Shown one piece after another: positions 26,239 to 36,149 of a stretch of 64,000 nucleotides of DNA. Made by a program: the position numbers and the translations under genes. The notes beneath the pieces were generated by a model, which was not told the DNA's origin, made no database searches, and was given only the letters and a program-made list of their open reading frames with translations. The stretch covers positions 62,001 to 126,000 of the forward strand of contig CAZELM010000005.1 of NCBI GenBank assembly GCA_964512995.1. Reading direction: 5' to 3'. The DNA comes from CAZELM01 sp964512995. GTDB taxonomy: Bacteria > CSSED10-310. Positions within the stretch are counted from its first letter, which is position 1. Each line of letters opens with the position of its first letter.

Positions 26239-28473
26239 ATGTGTAAATCCCCATTGATCCCCACCGCTTTTTTCATCGGACTGATCCTCCTGACCAACCC
26301 ATCCGATGCCACTGCTGCCGATTTTTATGTCAACGGAGCCATCGGCGACGATACCTATGCCGGAAACTCATGGGAGTCGGCTCTCGCGACCATCACGGAA
26401 GCCATCCGCAGATCGATGCCCGGCGATGTGATTCATGTCGCGGAGAGCATCTATCCCGAGAATCTGGTTCTGAAAGATCAGCTCACGCTCCTCGGTGGTT
26501 ATGCAACGAATGGATTGGAACGCGATTGGGAGCGGTATCCATGCATCATCGACGGGAATCAGGCCGGCACCTGCGTTGTCGGCGCCGATGGAGCGCTCCT
26601 GGAGGGATTCATCGTTCAGAACGGCCGCGCTCTGGCTGGAGCCGGTATTCTGCATCCCAACATCTCCATGACCGTCCGGAACGCGCTGATCCGGCAGTGC
26701 ACGGCGACCGGCACCAGTCCGAACGGCGGCGGCGCCATGTTCCTGTCCAACTCCAACTCCACCATCGATCATTGCCGGATCGAAGACAACCGCACGGAAA
26801 TCCCGCCCGAATCATCCGGATTTGAAGTATTGGGAGGCGGCATCATGATGTGGACATCATCACCCCGTTTCACCAACACCTCCTTTATCAATAACCAGAT
26901 CATCGATGAAACCAATTCCCGGGGATTGTTCGGCGGCGCAGCCTGGTTCATCGCCAGCCAGCCGGTCTTCCAGGGGTGTGTGTTTGAGGGAAATCAGGCG
27001 ATGTACGGCGGCGGGCTGGGCTGGTGGAACCATTCGATTCCATCGATCGAGGATTGTATTTTCGATGGCAATCAGGCAGTCCTCGGCGGCGGCGGGATCT
27101 GCGCCATTTACTCCCAGAATGCCGAAAATCCCGAGCGCTTCACAATCGAGGACTGCAACCTTCGCAATAACACCGCTCAATCCGGCGGCGCGATCCTCGT
27201 GCTTCGGAATTGCATTCTGCGACTGGATAACTGCCTGATCAGCAGCAATCATGCCCAAATGAATGGCGGCGGGGTTTCCGTTCAAATTGGGAGCGACGTG
27301 GAGATGCTCAATTGCACTGTTGCCGATAATTCCATCACGGATTCTGTATCCGGGGACGGGTCTGGAGTCTTCTGCGGCGATACCGCAAAACTGCTCGTTC
27401 GTCATTCCATTATCGCATTCAATCACGGTGCTCCCGGTGTCGCCTACCAGGGACCTCAGCCATCGGATCTGTGGGTGGAGTCCTGTGATGTATCTGGACA
27501 CAGCTTCGGCGATTACAGCTCCAATGCGATCGACCGATCAGACATGGCGGAAAACTTCGCTGAAGATCCACGGTTCGTGACCGGTCCGGATTCTGCCTAC
27601 TACCTGTCGGAACCGGCGACCGGCCACTCCCATGAAATCGAAATCGGAAAATCCCCCTGTATCGACCGGGGAAGGCTCAATACATATGGCTCCAAATGGA
27701 CTGCCCGAACGACGCGATCGGACTGCGAGAGCGATTTCCGGGACCTCGATCTCGGATACCATCATTTCCGGCCGGGACCATATCTCATGCCGGTCAATCC
27801 CAAACGCGATCAACAGGATGTTCCGGTGGAGACTGCGATTTACGGGCATATCCGCGATCATCATGCGGATATCGACCGAGAATCCATCGAGGTGTTCATC
27901 AATGGCATGCTTGCGGAAATCACCATCACACCGAGCTATCAGGGGTATACGTTTTTCCATGCGCCAATCCAGCCGTTCGAGCATTGCCAGGAAGTGACCG
28001 TGAGCGTACTGGCACAGAATATGGAGCAGCCCGTTCGAAACCTGGCAGATGGCATTTACTGGTTCACAACAGAGGGATGTCCGGAGAATCCAACTCCGAC
28101 ACCCACCCCGTTCCATCGGGATCATTCACCGGAGCTATCCTTTGTTTCAACATCCCGGGAGTTCCGGTCCGGTGATCATGTGGCGATCGGTTACGCGCTT
28201 TACAATCCGAATTTCGTGCCCTATCCCGCAGACCTGCATATCGCTCTCGAGATTGTGGGGGAGTATTTCATCTACCCGGTCTGGGATCTCCAACTGCATC
28301 CGATCCCGTTTGAATTGCCGGCGGGTCAGACGGTGCGTGAGCCCATTTTTGATTTCGATCTGCCACCGGCACTCTCACCGATCGACAATATCCTCTTATA
28401 TGGAATCCTGAGTGAATCCGGCACGACGGAAATCATCGGCGATGTCGTGGTATTTCAGTTTGATCTGATCTGA
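26239..28473 (+). CDS. Secreted right-handed beta-helix repeat protein
   Basis: 744 aa. Signal peptide at residues 1-27 (CKSPLIPTAFFIGLILL ... ATAA), mature start DFYVNGAIGDDTYAGNSWES, the opening common to DUF1565/polymorphic outer membrane-like beta-helix proteins. GGYATNGLERDWERYP and CIIDGNQAG follow, then many helical coils of the GGG-I-x(n)-F-x-N-x-I-x-N type (about residues 110-440) that build a parallel beta-helix. The C-terminal 230 residues form two Ig-like units separated by a PTPTPTP linker. It probably acts outside the cell, in polysaccharide binding, degradation or adhesion; no catalytic residues can be named. AAAGGA precedes the ATG. Confidence 0.8.
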   Translation: MCKSPLIPTAFFIGLILLTNPSDATAADFYVNGAIGDDTYAGNSWESALATITEAIRRSMPGDVIHVAESIYPENLVLKDQLTLLGGYATNGLERDWERYPCIIDGNQAGTCVVGADGALLEGFIVQNGRALAGAGILHPNISMTVRNALIRQCTATGTSPNGGGAMFLSNSNSTIDHCRIEDNRTEIPPESSGFEVLGGGIMMWTSSPRFTNTSFINNQIIDETNSRGLFGGAAWFIASQPVFQGCVFEGNQAMYGGGLGWWNHSIPSIEDCIFDGNQAVLGGGGICAIYSQNAENPERFTIEDCNLRNNTAQSGGAILVLRNCILRLDNCLISSNHAQMNGGGVSVQIGSDVEMLNCTVADNSITDSVSGDGSGVFCGDTAKLLVRHSIIAFNHGAPGVAYQGPQPSDLWVESCDVSGHSFGDYSSNAIDRSDMAENFAEDPRFVTGPDSAYYLSEPATGHSHEIEIGKSPCIDRGRLNTYGSKWTARTTRSDCESDFRDLDLGYHHFRPGPYLMPVNPKRDQQDVPVETAIYGHIRDHHADIDRESIEVFINGMLAEITITPSYQGYTFFHAPIQPFEHCQEVTVSVLAQNMEQPVRNLADGIYWFTTEGCPENPTPTPTPFHRDHSPELSFVSTSREFRSGDHVAIGYALYNPNFVPYPADLHIALEIVGEYFIYPVWDLQLHPIPFELPAGQTVREPIFDFDLPPALSPIDNILLYGILSESGTTEIIGDVVVFQFDLI

Positions 28474-28814
28474 TCCCTGATCATACTTGCATGAAATAGA
28501 GCGGACAATCGGTATCGGTACCATCTTCTCGGGTTGATATTCCGAATGGTGCGGATAACGGTATGCTATCAGCAGCATTCATGATCATTCTTCATGCTGT
28601 CCCTCAATCGTTCATCATCCTCTCCCTTGTCGATAATAAAAAATAATTTAACAATTTCTTGATATCCGAAAGCTGTAATTTAATCCCGTCTTAATCTCAG
28701 AAAAATTACATTCATCATTGAAAGCGCGATGATTCCGCGTTTTCCGATCTGATTTTCGACTGGAAATACAGACCGATCTCTCGCACCACCTCGGAAAGGA
28801 CGGATGATTGACGT
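28474..28814. other. kdp operon upstream region
   Basis: 340 bases without a gene. Two direct copies of TTAATC at 28680-28685 and 28691-28696 lie one helical turn apart (11 bp), the geometry expected of an OmpR/KdpE-type response-regulator site. The stretch 28638-28680 is AT-rich. No riboswitch structure was recognised. Confidence 0.35.
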
Positions 28815-28907
28815 ATGAACGATTTACTGATGATTGGATTGATAGTGAGCTTTTTTACGTTCACCCTGGCTGCCGTGTGGCTTATAGAAAAATATCTATG
28901 GAGATAA
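28815..28907 (+). CDS. Small single-span membrane peptide preceding kdpF
   Basis: 30 aa: an N-terminal MNDLLMIG, one hydrophobic helix (LIVSFFTFTLAAVWLI) and a basic end (EKYLWR). It ends 6 bp before kdpF and is too short for ordinary gene callers. Comparable tiny helices of the shape MxxLL...FF.L...Y..x precede kdpF in other kdp operons to my recollection, but they have no accepted name. It may stabilise the Kdp complex or be a second KdpF-like subunit. Confidence 0.6.
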   Translation: MNDLLMIGLIVSFFTFTLAAVWLIEKYLWR

Positions 28908-28913
28908 CATGCC

Positions 28914-29003
28914 ATGAACTTATTGATAATGATCGGAGGAATCCTAGCGGGATTTTTACTGATCTATTTATTTGTCGCCTTGCTTAAACCGGAGTGGTTC
29001 TGA
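28914..29003 (+). CDS. kdpF: Potassium-transporting ATPase small subunit KdpF
   Basis: 29 aa with one transmembrane helix (LLIMIGGILAGFLLIYLFVALL) ending KPEWF, the typical KdpF tail (compare the x-P-E-x-F ending in many species). It stabilises the KdpABC complex in the membrane. Its TGA overlaps the kdpA ATG (TGATG). Confidence 0.88.
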   Translation: MNLLIMIGGILAGFLLIYLFVALLKPEWF

Positions 29004-30739
29004 TGACAACACTGTCATTGATACAATACACCATTTATTTCATCGTCCTGACATGTCTGGCAGTGCCGCTCGGACGATATATGGCTCGGGTGTATGAAAA
29101 TAAAACCTGCTTCACCCGACGACTGCTGGGACCGGTTGAGCGATGGGTCTATCGGTTGAGTGGTATTTCGTATGATGAAGAGATGTCCTGGAAAGAGTAT
29201 GCTGCCGGATTACTGGTGTTCAATCTTGTGGGGGCGTTGCTGACATATCTACTTCAGCGATTTCAAGGGATGATGCCCCTCAATCCGTCTCATTGGCGTG
29301 GAGTATCTCCGGAAATCGCATTTAACACAGCCGTGAGTTTTGTGACGAATACCAACTGGCAATCCTATCATGGAGAAACGACCATGAGCCACCTGACCCA
29401 GATGGCTGCTCTGATGGTGCAGCAATTTGTTTCCGCTGCTACCGGAATGTCGGTAGCTCTCACACTGACGCGGGGCTTTGTCCGGCGCAACACCCAGACG
29501 GTGGGGAACTTTTGGGTGGATTTGACCCGCAGCATTCTCTATATTCTGCTTCCGCTGGCACTTCTCTTCTCCGGAATTCTGGTCTCTCAAGGCGTCATTC
29601 AGACATTCAGGAGTTCAACATCAGTGGGTCTTCTCGATCCCCAGACAGATGACACTGGGAATTCGATCACGGAACAAGTCATCGCATTGGGTCCAGTCGC
29701 TTCTCATGTTGCGATCAAACAGATCGGGACGAATGGCGGGGGATTTTTTAATGCAAATGCCGCCCATCCGTTTGAAAATCCAACACCATTGACGAATGTC
29801 CTGGAATTGATAGCCATCCTGCTCATTCCAGCGGCATTCTGTTTCACCTTCGGCGATCTGGTGAAATCCCGGCGACAGGCTTGGGTTCTGTTCATGACCA
29901 TGATTACGCTTGTGGTCCCCCTGTTGGTGGTCTGCACGATCGCTGAGTATTCCAGCAATCCCATGCTCATGGGACTGGGCATCGATCAGAGCACTGGAAA
30001 CATGGAGGGGAAAGAAGTCCGCTTCGGAACATCCGGCTCCACGCTGTGGGCTGTAACTACGACCGCTGCATCGAATGGTTCTGTCAATGCCATGCACGAC
30101 AGTTTCACCCCATTGGGCGGACTGATCCCCATGGTTTTAATGCAGATCGGTGAGGTGGCATTTGGGGGAGTCGGATCGGGCCTTTATGGAATACTGATGT
30201 TTGCCATTATCGCGGTGTTCATCGCCGGGCTGATGGTCGGCCGGACTCCCGAGCTGCTTGGCAAGAAGCTCGAAGCATTTGAAATGACCATGGCGTCACT
30301 GGTGATCCTGATACCATCCGCTGTTGTCCTGCTCGGGGCGGCAATCGCATGCATGGCACCGGCCGCCCGTTCTGCGGTACTGAATCCCGGCCCTCATGGT
30401 TTTTCCGAGATACTCTATGCCTTCTCCTCGGCGGCAAACAACAATGGTTCCGCATTCGCGGGTCTCGATGCCACGGGCTGGTTCTATTCACTCACCCTGG
30501 GACTCTGTATGCTCATCGGTCGATTCTGGGTGATCGTTCCGGTTCTGGGAGTGGCGGGATCTCTGGCACAGAAAAACAGCGTGCCTCCCTCTGCCGGAAC
30601 CCTTCCCACGGATAAGCTGTTGTTTGTCCTGCTTCTGACCGGGACCATATTATTGGTCGGTGTGTTGACATTCATCCCTGCCCTGGCACTGGGACCCATT
30701 GCAGAGCATCTGCAATTTACAGAATTGGGAGGCCATTGA
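29003..30739 (+). CDS. kdpA: Potassium-transporting ATPase, K+-channel subunit KdpA
   Basis: 578 aa from the ATG at 29003. KdpA resembles four fused channel repeats; all four selectivity-filter segments are visible: TNTNWQSYHGETTMSHLTQM, IGTNGGGFFNANAAHPFENP, ASNGSVNAMHDSFTPLGG and SSAANNNGSAFAGL. About ten helices. It selects and conducts potassium into the KdpFABC pump, driven by ATP hydrolysis in KdpB. It is coupled by TGATG junctions to kdpF upstream and kdpB downstream. Confidence 0.97.
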   Translation: MTTLSLIQYTIYFIVLTCLAVPLGRYMARVYENKTCFTRRLLGPVERWVYRLSGISYDEEMSWKEYAAGLLVFNLVGALLTYLLQRFQGMMPLNPSHWRGVSPEIAFNTAVSFVTNTNWQSYHGETTMSHLTQMAALMVQQFVSAATGMSVALTLTRGFVRRNTQTVGNFWVDLTRSILYILLPLALLFSGILVSQGVIQTFRSSTSVGLLDPQTDDTGNSITEQVIALGPVASHVAIKQIGTNGGGFFNANAAHPFENPTPLTNVLELIAILLIPAAFCFTFGDLVKSRRQAWVLFMTMITLVVPLLVVCTIAEYSSNPMLMGLGIDQSTGNMEGKEVRFGTSGSTLWAVTTTAASNGSVNAMHDSFTPLGGLIPMVLMQIGEVAFGGVGSGLYGILMFAIIAVFIAGLMVGRTPELLGKKLEAFEMTMASLVILIPSAVVLLGAAIACMAPAARSAVLNPGPHGFSEILYAFSSAANNNGSAFAGLDATGWFYSLTLGLCMLIGRFWVIVPVLGVAGSLAQKNSVPPSAGTLPTDKLLFVLLLTGTILLVGVLTFIPALALGPIAEHLQFTELGGH

Positions 30740-32811
30740 TGAATTCCCGATCAACCGTTCAATCGCATATAAACCGCACCCTCGTGCGTCGTGCATTCAA
30801 AGATGCCTTTCTCAAGCTCAATCCACGTTTGCTATGGAAGAATCCGGTCATGTTTGTAGTAGAAGCCGGAAGCGTTTTCACCACCATGTTGTTTTTCCAT
30901 GCCGTGATATCAGGCAATGGCGAAGCGCCGGTCTCATTCATTCTGGCAGTCTCATTCTGGCTCTGGTTCACTGTCTTTTTCGGAACATTCGCGGAAGCCA
31001 TCGCCGAAGGCAGAGGAAAAGCCCAGGCGGATTCACTCCGGCGTTCTCGCCAGACCGTTCTCGCCAAACGACTCAGTCTGCCCCGCCGGGATGCGCCCTG
31101 TCAGGAAGTTCATTCCGCCGATCTGCAGCGTGACGATCTTGTCCTCGTGATCGCCGGTGATCTGATACCGGGAGATGGCGAAATCATCGAAGGAATCGCG
31201 TCGGTCGATGAAAGCGCGATCACCGGTGAAAGCGCTCCGGTAATCCGTGAAAGTGGCGGGGATCGCAGCGCTGTTACCGGCGGTACCCGGGTGCTCTCAG
31301 ACTGGATCATCGTTCGGATCACAGCCAATCCAGGCGACACCTTTCTCGACCGGATGATAAAAATGGTCGAGGGAGCACAGCGGCAGAAAACACCCAATGA
31401 ACTGGCATTGAACATCCTGCTCGCAGCACTCACCATCGTCTTCCTGCTCGCCTCAGTCACACTTCTGACCTTTTCTGTAGCGGCTGTCCGAACATCCGGA
31501 CAGGGATCACCAATTCCGATGACCCATCTGGTCGCGCTTCTGGTCTGCCTCATTCCCACTACCATCGGCGGCCTGTTATCGGCAATCGGAATCGCCGGCA
31601 TGGACCGGATGATCAAAGCCAATGTTCTGGCCATGTCCGGGCGCGCCATCGAAGCCGCGGGAGATGTGGATGTGCTGCTCCTGGATAAAACAGGCACCAT
31701 CACATTGGGCAACCGGGAAGCCGTCGCGTTCATTCCAGTTCCAGGAGTATCGGAAATCAAGCTGGCAGACGCCGCCCAACTCGCATCTCTGGCGGATGAA
31801 ACCCCCGAAGGCAGAAGCATCGTCATACTCGCCAAAGAACGATACCAACTGCGCGGCCGGGATCTTCAAAGCCTTGGCGCACGATTTGAACCATTTTCCG
31901 CGCTGACCCGGATGAGTGGTGTTACGATCGATGGCCGGGAAATCCGTAAAGGAGCGGTTGATGCCATCCGCACATTCGTCTCCGGACACGGGAGCACATT
32001 TCCCCAGGAAGTCATTCAGATTGCGGAAGATCTCGCTCGCCAGGGTGGAACGCCTCTGATCGTAGCGGAGAATGGGACAACATTGGGTGTGATCCATCTC
32101 AAGGACATCGTCAAGGGCGGCATCCGTGATCGGTTTGCAGAGATGCGCCGCCAGGGAATCCGGACCATCATGATTACCGGTGACAATCCCATGACCGCTT
32201 CCGCCATCGCAGCGGAGGCCGGAGTGGATGATTTCCTCGCTGAAGCGACTCCGGAGGACAAATTGTCGCTCATTCGTAAATATCAGCACCTGGGACATCT
32301 GGTTGCGATGACCGGAGATGGCACCAACGACGCACCAGCGCTGGCTCAAGCGGACGTCGCTGTAGCCATGAACAGCGGCACGCAAGCCGCCAAGGAAGCC
32401 GGCAATATGATCGACCTGGATTCCAATCCCACCAAACTCCTCGATATTGTCACAATTGGCAAACAGATGCTGATGACACGGGGAGCGCTCACCACGTTCA
32501 GCATCTCAAACGATGTCTCCAAATACTTCGCCATTATCCCGGCAGTGTTCGTGACAACCTATCCCGAACTCGCTGCGTTGAATGTGATGAACCTGCATTC
32601 TCCCTGGAGCGCCGTCCTCTCCGCTGTTATATTTAACGCACTGATTATTGTCGCCCTGATTCCTCTGGCATTACGCGGAGTGAAGGTTCGCTCCTGTCCC
32701 GCGGAGCAACTCCTGCGTAATAATCTGCTCATCTACGGACTGGGTGGACTTGTCCTGCCGTTTCCATGCATCAAATTGATCGACATGTTATTGTCTCTGA
32801 TGGGAGTCTGA
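30739..32811 (+). CDS. kdpB: Potassium-transporting P-type ATPase KdpB
   Basis: 690 aa from ATG 30739 with GGGAGG upstream. P-type ATPase marks: phosphorylated Asp in LLLDKTGTITLGN near residue 316, actuator motif AITGES, nucleotide domain KGAVDAI, hinge GDGTNDAPALAQADVAVAM, and the KdpB-type TM segment LVCLIPTTIGGLLSAIG. It hydrolyses ATP to drive potassium through KdpA. Located in the cytoplasmic membrane. Confidence 0.97.
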   Translation: MNSRSTVQSHINRTLVRRAFKDAFLKLNPRLLWKNPVMFVVEAGSVFTTMLFFHAVISGNGEAPVSFILAVSFWLWFTVFFGTFAEAIAEGRGKAQADSLRRSRQTVLAKRLSLPRRDAPCQEVHSADLQRDDLVLVIAGDLIPGDGEIIEGIASVDESAITGESAPVIRESGGDRSAVTGGTRVLSDWIIVRITANPGDTFLDRMIKMVEGAQRQKTPNELALNILLAALTIVFLLASVTLLTFSVAAVRTSGQGSPIPMTHLVALLVCLIPTTIGGLLSAIGIAGMDRMIKANVLAMSGRAIEAAGDVDVLLLDKTGTITLGNREAVAFIPVPGVSEIKLADAAQLASLADETPEGRSIVILAKERYQLRGRDLQSLGARFEPFSALTRMSGVTIDGREIRKGAVDAIRTFVSGHGSTFPQEVIQIAEDLARQGGTPLIVAENGTTLGVIHLKDIVKGGIRDRFAEMRRQGIRTIMITGDNPMTASAIAAEAGVDDFLAEATPEDKLSLIRKYQHLGHLVAMTGDGTNDAPALAQADVAVAMNSGTQAAKEAGNMIDLDSNPTKLLDIVTIGKQMLMTRGALTTFSISNDVSKYFAIIPAVFVTTYPELAALNVMNLHSPWSAVLSAVIFNALIIVALIPLALRGVKVRSCPAEQLLRNNLLIYGLGGLVLPFPCIKLIDMLLSLMGV

Positions 32812-32813
32812 AT

Positions 32814-33443
32814 ATGACACGGTTGATCCGACAATCATGCAGACTGCTTCTCCTCTATACTATCGTTCTGGGAGTGGGTTATCCGATTCTTGTGACCGGA
32901 TTCGCACAATGGGTATTCCCGGAACAAGCCAATGGCAATCTCATCGGTTCTGCCACTCATCGGCAGGGATCGCTGCTCATCGGCCAGACTTTTACGAATC
33001 CGGAATATTTCTGGGGACGACCTTCAGCCATACTCCCACATCCATATGATGCATCAGACTCGACCGGATCGAATATCGGTCCGTTGAATCCGAAGCTGCG
33101 GAAAGCCGTTGAATTCAGAATAACCGCTCTGAGAATCCACGATCCGGACAATCAGCTACCGATCCCCATCGATCTGGTGACATCATCCGGAAGCGGTCTG
33201 GATCCCCACATTTCTCCCCAAGCAGCCGACTACCAGGTCCCACGGATAGCACGGTTGCGCGGTATTCCAATTGATCGGGTCCATGATCTGGTCAAAACCC
33301 ACATCGAATGCGGAGGATCGAGATTGTTGAGCGCACCCAGGGTGAATGTCCTGAGACTGAACCTCGATCTTGACAAGCTGGATGACCATCACCGGGCATG
33401 CTATGATCTTATAATGGTAAAGGCCACTGATAATGGAAACTGA
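32814..33443 (+). CDS. kdpC: Potassium-transporting ATPase subunit KdpC
   Basis: 209 aa from ATG 32814, two bases after the kdpB stop. One N-terminal helix (LLLLYTIVLGVGYPILVTG), then the periplasmic domain with GSATHRQGSLLIGQTF, YFWGRPSA and DLVTSSGSGLDPHISPQAA. The usual KdpC ends near VNVLRLNLDLD; here about 20 more residues follow and overlap the start of kdpD by 11 bp. KdpC assembles with KdpA and KdpB and affects ATP affinity. Confidence 0.95.
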   Translation: MTRLIRQSCRLLLLYTIVLGVGYPILVTGFAQWVFPEQANGNLIGSATHRQGSLLIGQTFTNPEYFWGRPSAILPHPYDASDSTGSNIGPLNPKLRKAVEFRITALRIHDPDNQLPIPIDLVTSSGSGLDPHISPQAADYQVPRIARLRGIPIDRVHDLVKTHIECGGSRLLSAPRVNVLRLNLDLDKLDDHHRACYDLIMVKATDNGN

Positions 33444-36147
33444 TCATCGACCCAATCCGGATCTGCTCCTTCGACGAATTCAATCCGAAGAGACACGGCA
33501 TACCAAAGCCTCTCTGAAAATCTTCTTCGGTTATGCACCCGGAGTCGGGAAGACGTATGCCATGCTGGCATCTGCGGCTCACCTGATCGCTCAGGGTGTC
33601 GATGTGGCGGTGGGTTGTGTGGAAACACATGGCCGGCCGGAAACCGCCGCGCTATTGGATGGGATGGACATTCTACCACGCCGTGAATGGCCCTATCGCG
33701 GAACAATCCTGACCGAATTCGACCTGGATCGGGCGCTGGCGCGTAAACCCAAAGTACTGATCCTGGATGAATTGGCTCACACCAATGCGCCCGGCAGCCG
33801 CAACAAAAAGAGATGGCAGGATGTTCTGGAACTGCTCGAAAATGGCATTGATGTTCACACCACCCTGAATATTCAACATGTTGAGAGCTTGAACGATGTT
33901 ATCACCCAGATCACATCCATTCGGATTCGTGAGACCATCCCGGATTCCATCCTGGAACAGGCCAGCGAACTGGAACTCATCGACCTGCCTCCCGAAGAAC
34001 TCCTCCAACGCCTGCGTGAAGGAAAGGTTTACCTCCCGGAACAGGCTGGCCGGGCAATTGATCATTTCTTTCGTCGTGGGAACCTGCTTGCGCTGAGAGA
34101 ACTCACACTCCGCAGAGCTGCTGAACGGATCGATGTGGATGTTCAGGCGTACCGGCAGGATTTTGAGATCCAGGCAACCTGGCCGGCCGCAGAGCGTCTC
34201 TTGGTCTGTGTGGGTCCCAGTCCGTCCACTGCGAAAATCTTACGGGGAGCCTGCCGGATCGCCACGGGATTGCGAGCCCAGTGGATCGCGGTATATGTCG
34301 ATGCACCCGATGCATATCCGATGAACGCCACCGACCGTGAACGGCTCCAGGGTCACCTGAGACTTGCGGAATCGCTTGGAGCAAAAGTGTTCAGACTCTC
34401 CGGTCACAAGGTGGCAGATGAAATCCTGCGATATGCCCGTGAAAACAACATCACACGCATCGTCATCGGCAAACCGACCCACTCCCGGCTGAGGGATCAT
34501 CTGAAAGGTTCGCTGGTCAACCAAATCGTTCGTGGCAGCGGGGATATCGAAGTCCATTTCATTGCCGGAGACGACGTTCAGACTCCCCAACCAAACCGGA
34601 CCATCCGGAAAAGCCAGTCAATCCCCTGGACAAACATTGGGGTATCGATGGTGACGATCGGAGTGATAACCGTCGTTGCTCTGGCTCTTCAGACATACCT
34701 GTCTCCACCGGATATTGTGATCTTGTTCCTCTTGGGAATCATGCTGGTTTCATTCCGGCATGACCGTAAAACGTCCATCATCACAGCCACGTTGGCTGTC
34801 GCCGCGTATGATTTCTTTTTTGTGCCTCCTTATTTTACGTTCAGTGTCGAACACCTCCGGCATCTTCTCACATTCCTGATGATGTTTATTATGGGACTGG
34901 TTGTCAGTGGTCTGACGACCCGGTTACGACGACAGGAATCAGATGCCCGGCAGCGTGAATCCAGAACCTCCGCACTTTATTCGCTTAGCCGGGAGTTAGC
35001 CGCCGCACAGGATGAGACCCGAACAGCCAAAGTGACCGCCATCCATGCCGCCGATGTGTTTGGCGGCGAAGCCAGTGTTTTGATGCCGGGTGCCTCAGAT
35101 GCATTATCCATCCGGGGAATCAGCCGGGAAGGGATACGGTTGTCCGATGAAGAGCTTGCGGTTGCCCGATGGGTCGCGGACCATGGACGCATGGCGGGCT
35201 GTGGAACGGATACGCTTCCGGGAGCCCGGATTACCTGCATCCCGATCCAGACCGGAACATCTATGTTGGGAGTTCTGGCATTGGCAACACCATCGGCCGA
35301 ATTTATCGCCGTGGAACACCGGGAATTCCTGGATGCGTTTGTCCGACAGGCTGCTCTGTCCCTGGAACGAGCCCATCTGGTTGAAGATTCGAAAACAGCT
35401 ATTTTGAAGATAAAAGCAGAAGAAACGCGAAGCGCTCTTCTGGGAGCCGTATCGCATGACCTCCGGACACCCCTGGGAGCCATCACGGGAGCCGGCACGG
35501 TATTACGAGACGATCGTGGAAAACTGGACCCTTCCCAGCACACCGAACTGTGCGATCTGATCTGCACCGAAGCGGAACGGATGGAACGCCTTGTATCAAA
35601 CATCCTCGACATGGTTCGTCTGGAGTCCGGCGGAATCACGCCGAAATACGAATGGGTGCCGCTGGAAGAGACGATCGGGTCCGCTTTATCACGACTGGAC
35701 GCAAAACTCGGAACACGCACGGTCATCATTGACATCCCGCCGGATTTACCCTTGCTCTCCGTTGATCCGGTCCTGTTCGAGCAGGTGTTCATCAATCTGA
35801 TCGAGAATATCATCAAGCATTGCAGTCACACATCCCCGATCGAAATATCCGCCCGAGTCAGCAACGGCATGGTCGAGATCGATGTCGCCGACCGGGGACC
35901 GGGGCTTCCAACGGGATACGAAGAACGCATCTTCGAAAAATTCTACCGGGGACCTCAAACGCGTACCAGTGGTGTCGGACTGGGTTTGTCCATCTGCAAG
36001 GGAATCATGGCCTCCCACAATGGCACGATCTCCGCCCGGAACCGGATCGGTGGCGGCGCAGTAATCTGCATTCTGCTCCCTGTCCCAGAAATATCACCGG
36101 TGATTCAACCGGAAAACGAAACCGAATTTCCGGATCAGGAGTTATAA
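33433..36147 (+). CDS. kdpD: Sensor histidine kinase KdpD
   Basis: 904 aa. N-terminal KdpD domain with Walker A-like FFGYAPGVGKTYAML and Walker B-like LILDELAHTNAPGS, a Usp domain (about 250-370, with IVIGKPTHSRLRDHLKG), four close helices (about 400-500), a GAF-like segment, HisKA with His about 675 in GAVSHDLRTPLGAI, and HATPase_c (NLIENIIKH, DRGPGLP, GVGLGLSICKGIM). It senses low potassium or turgor and phosphorylates KdpE. Coupled to kdpC by overlap and followed at 2 bp by kdpE. Confidence 0.97.
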   Translation: METDHRPNPDLLLRRIQSEETRHTKASLKIFFGYAPGVGKTYAMLASAAHLIAQGVDVAVGCVETHGRPETAALLDGMDILPRREWPYRGTILTEFDLDRALARKPKVLILDELAHTNAPGSRNKKRWQDVLELLENGIDVHTTLNIQHVESLNDVITQITSIRIRETIPDSILEQASELELIDLPPEELLQRLREGKVYLPEQAGRAIDHFFRRGNLLALRELTLRRAAERIDVDVQAYRQDFEIQATWPAAERLLVCVGPSPSTAKILRGACRIATGLRAQWIAVYVDAPDAYPMNATDRERLQGHLRLAESLGAKVFRLSGHKVADEILRYARENNITRIVIGKPTHSRLRDHLKGSLVNQIVRGSGDIEVHFIAGDDVQTPQPNRTIRKSQSIPWTNIGVSMVTIGVITVVALALQTYLSPPDIVILFLLGIMLVSFRHDRKTSIITATLAVAAYDFFFVPPYFTFSVEHLRHLLTFLMMFIMGLVVSGLTTRLRRQESDARQRESRTSALYSLSRELAAAQDETRTAKVTAIHAADVFGGEASVLMPGASDALSIRGISREGIRLSDEELAVARWVADHGRMAGCGTDTLPGARITCIPIQTGTSMLGVLALATPSAEFIAVEHREFLDAFVRQAALSLERAHLVEDSKTAILKIKAEETRSALLGAVSHDLRTPLGAITGAGTVLRDDRGKLDPSQHTELCDLICTEAERMERLVSNILDMVRLESGGITPKYEWVPLEETIGSALSRLDAKLGTRTVIIDIPPDLPLLSVDPVLFEQVFINLIENIIKHCSHTSPIEISARVSNGMVEIDVADRGPGLPTGYEERIFEKFYRGPQTRTSGVGLGLSICKGIMASHNGTISARNRIGGGAVICILLPVPEISPVIQPENETEFPDQEL

Positions 36148-36149
36148 TC

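Noticed and set aside
28474..28814. Possible c-di-AMP or other riboswitch upstream of kdp
   Set aside because: No conserved core sequence or convincing paired structure could be identified by eye.
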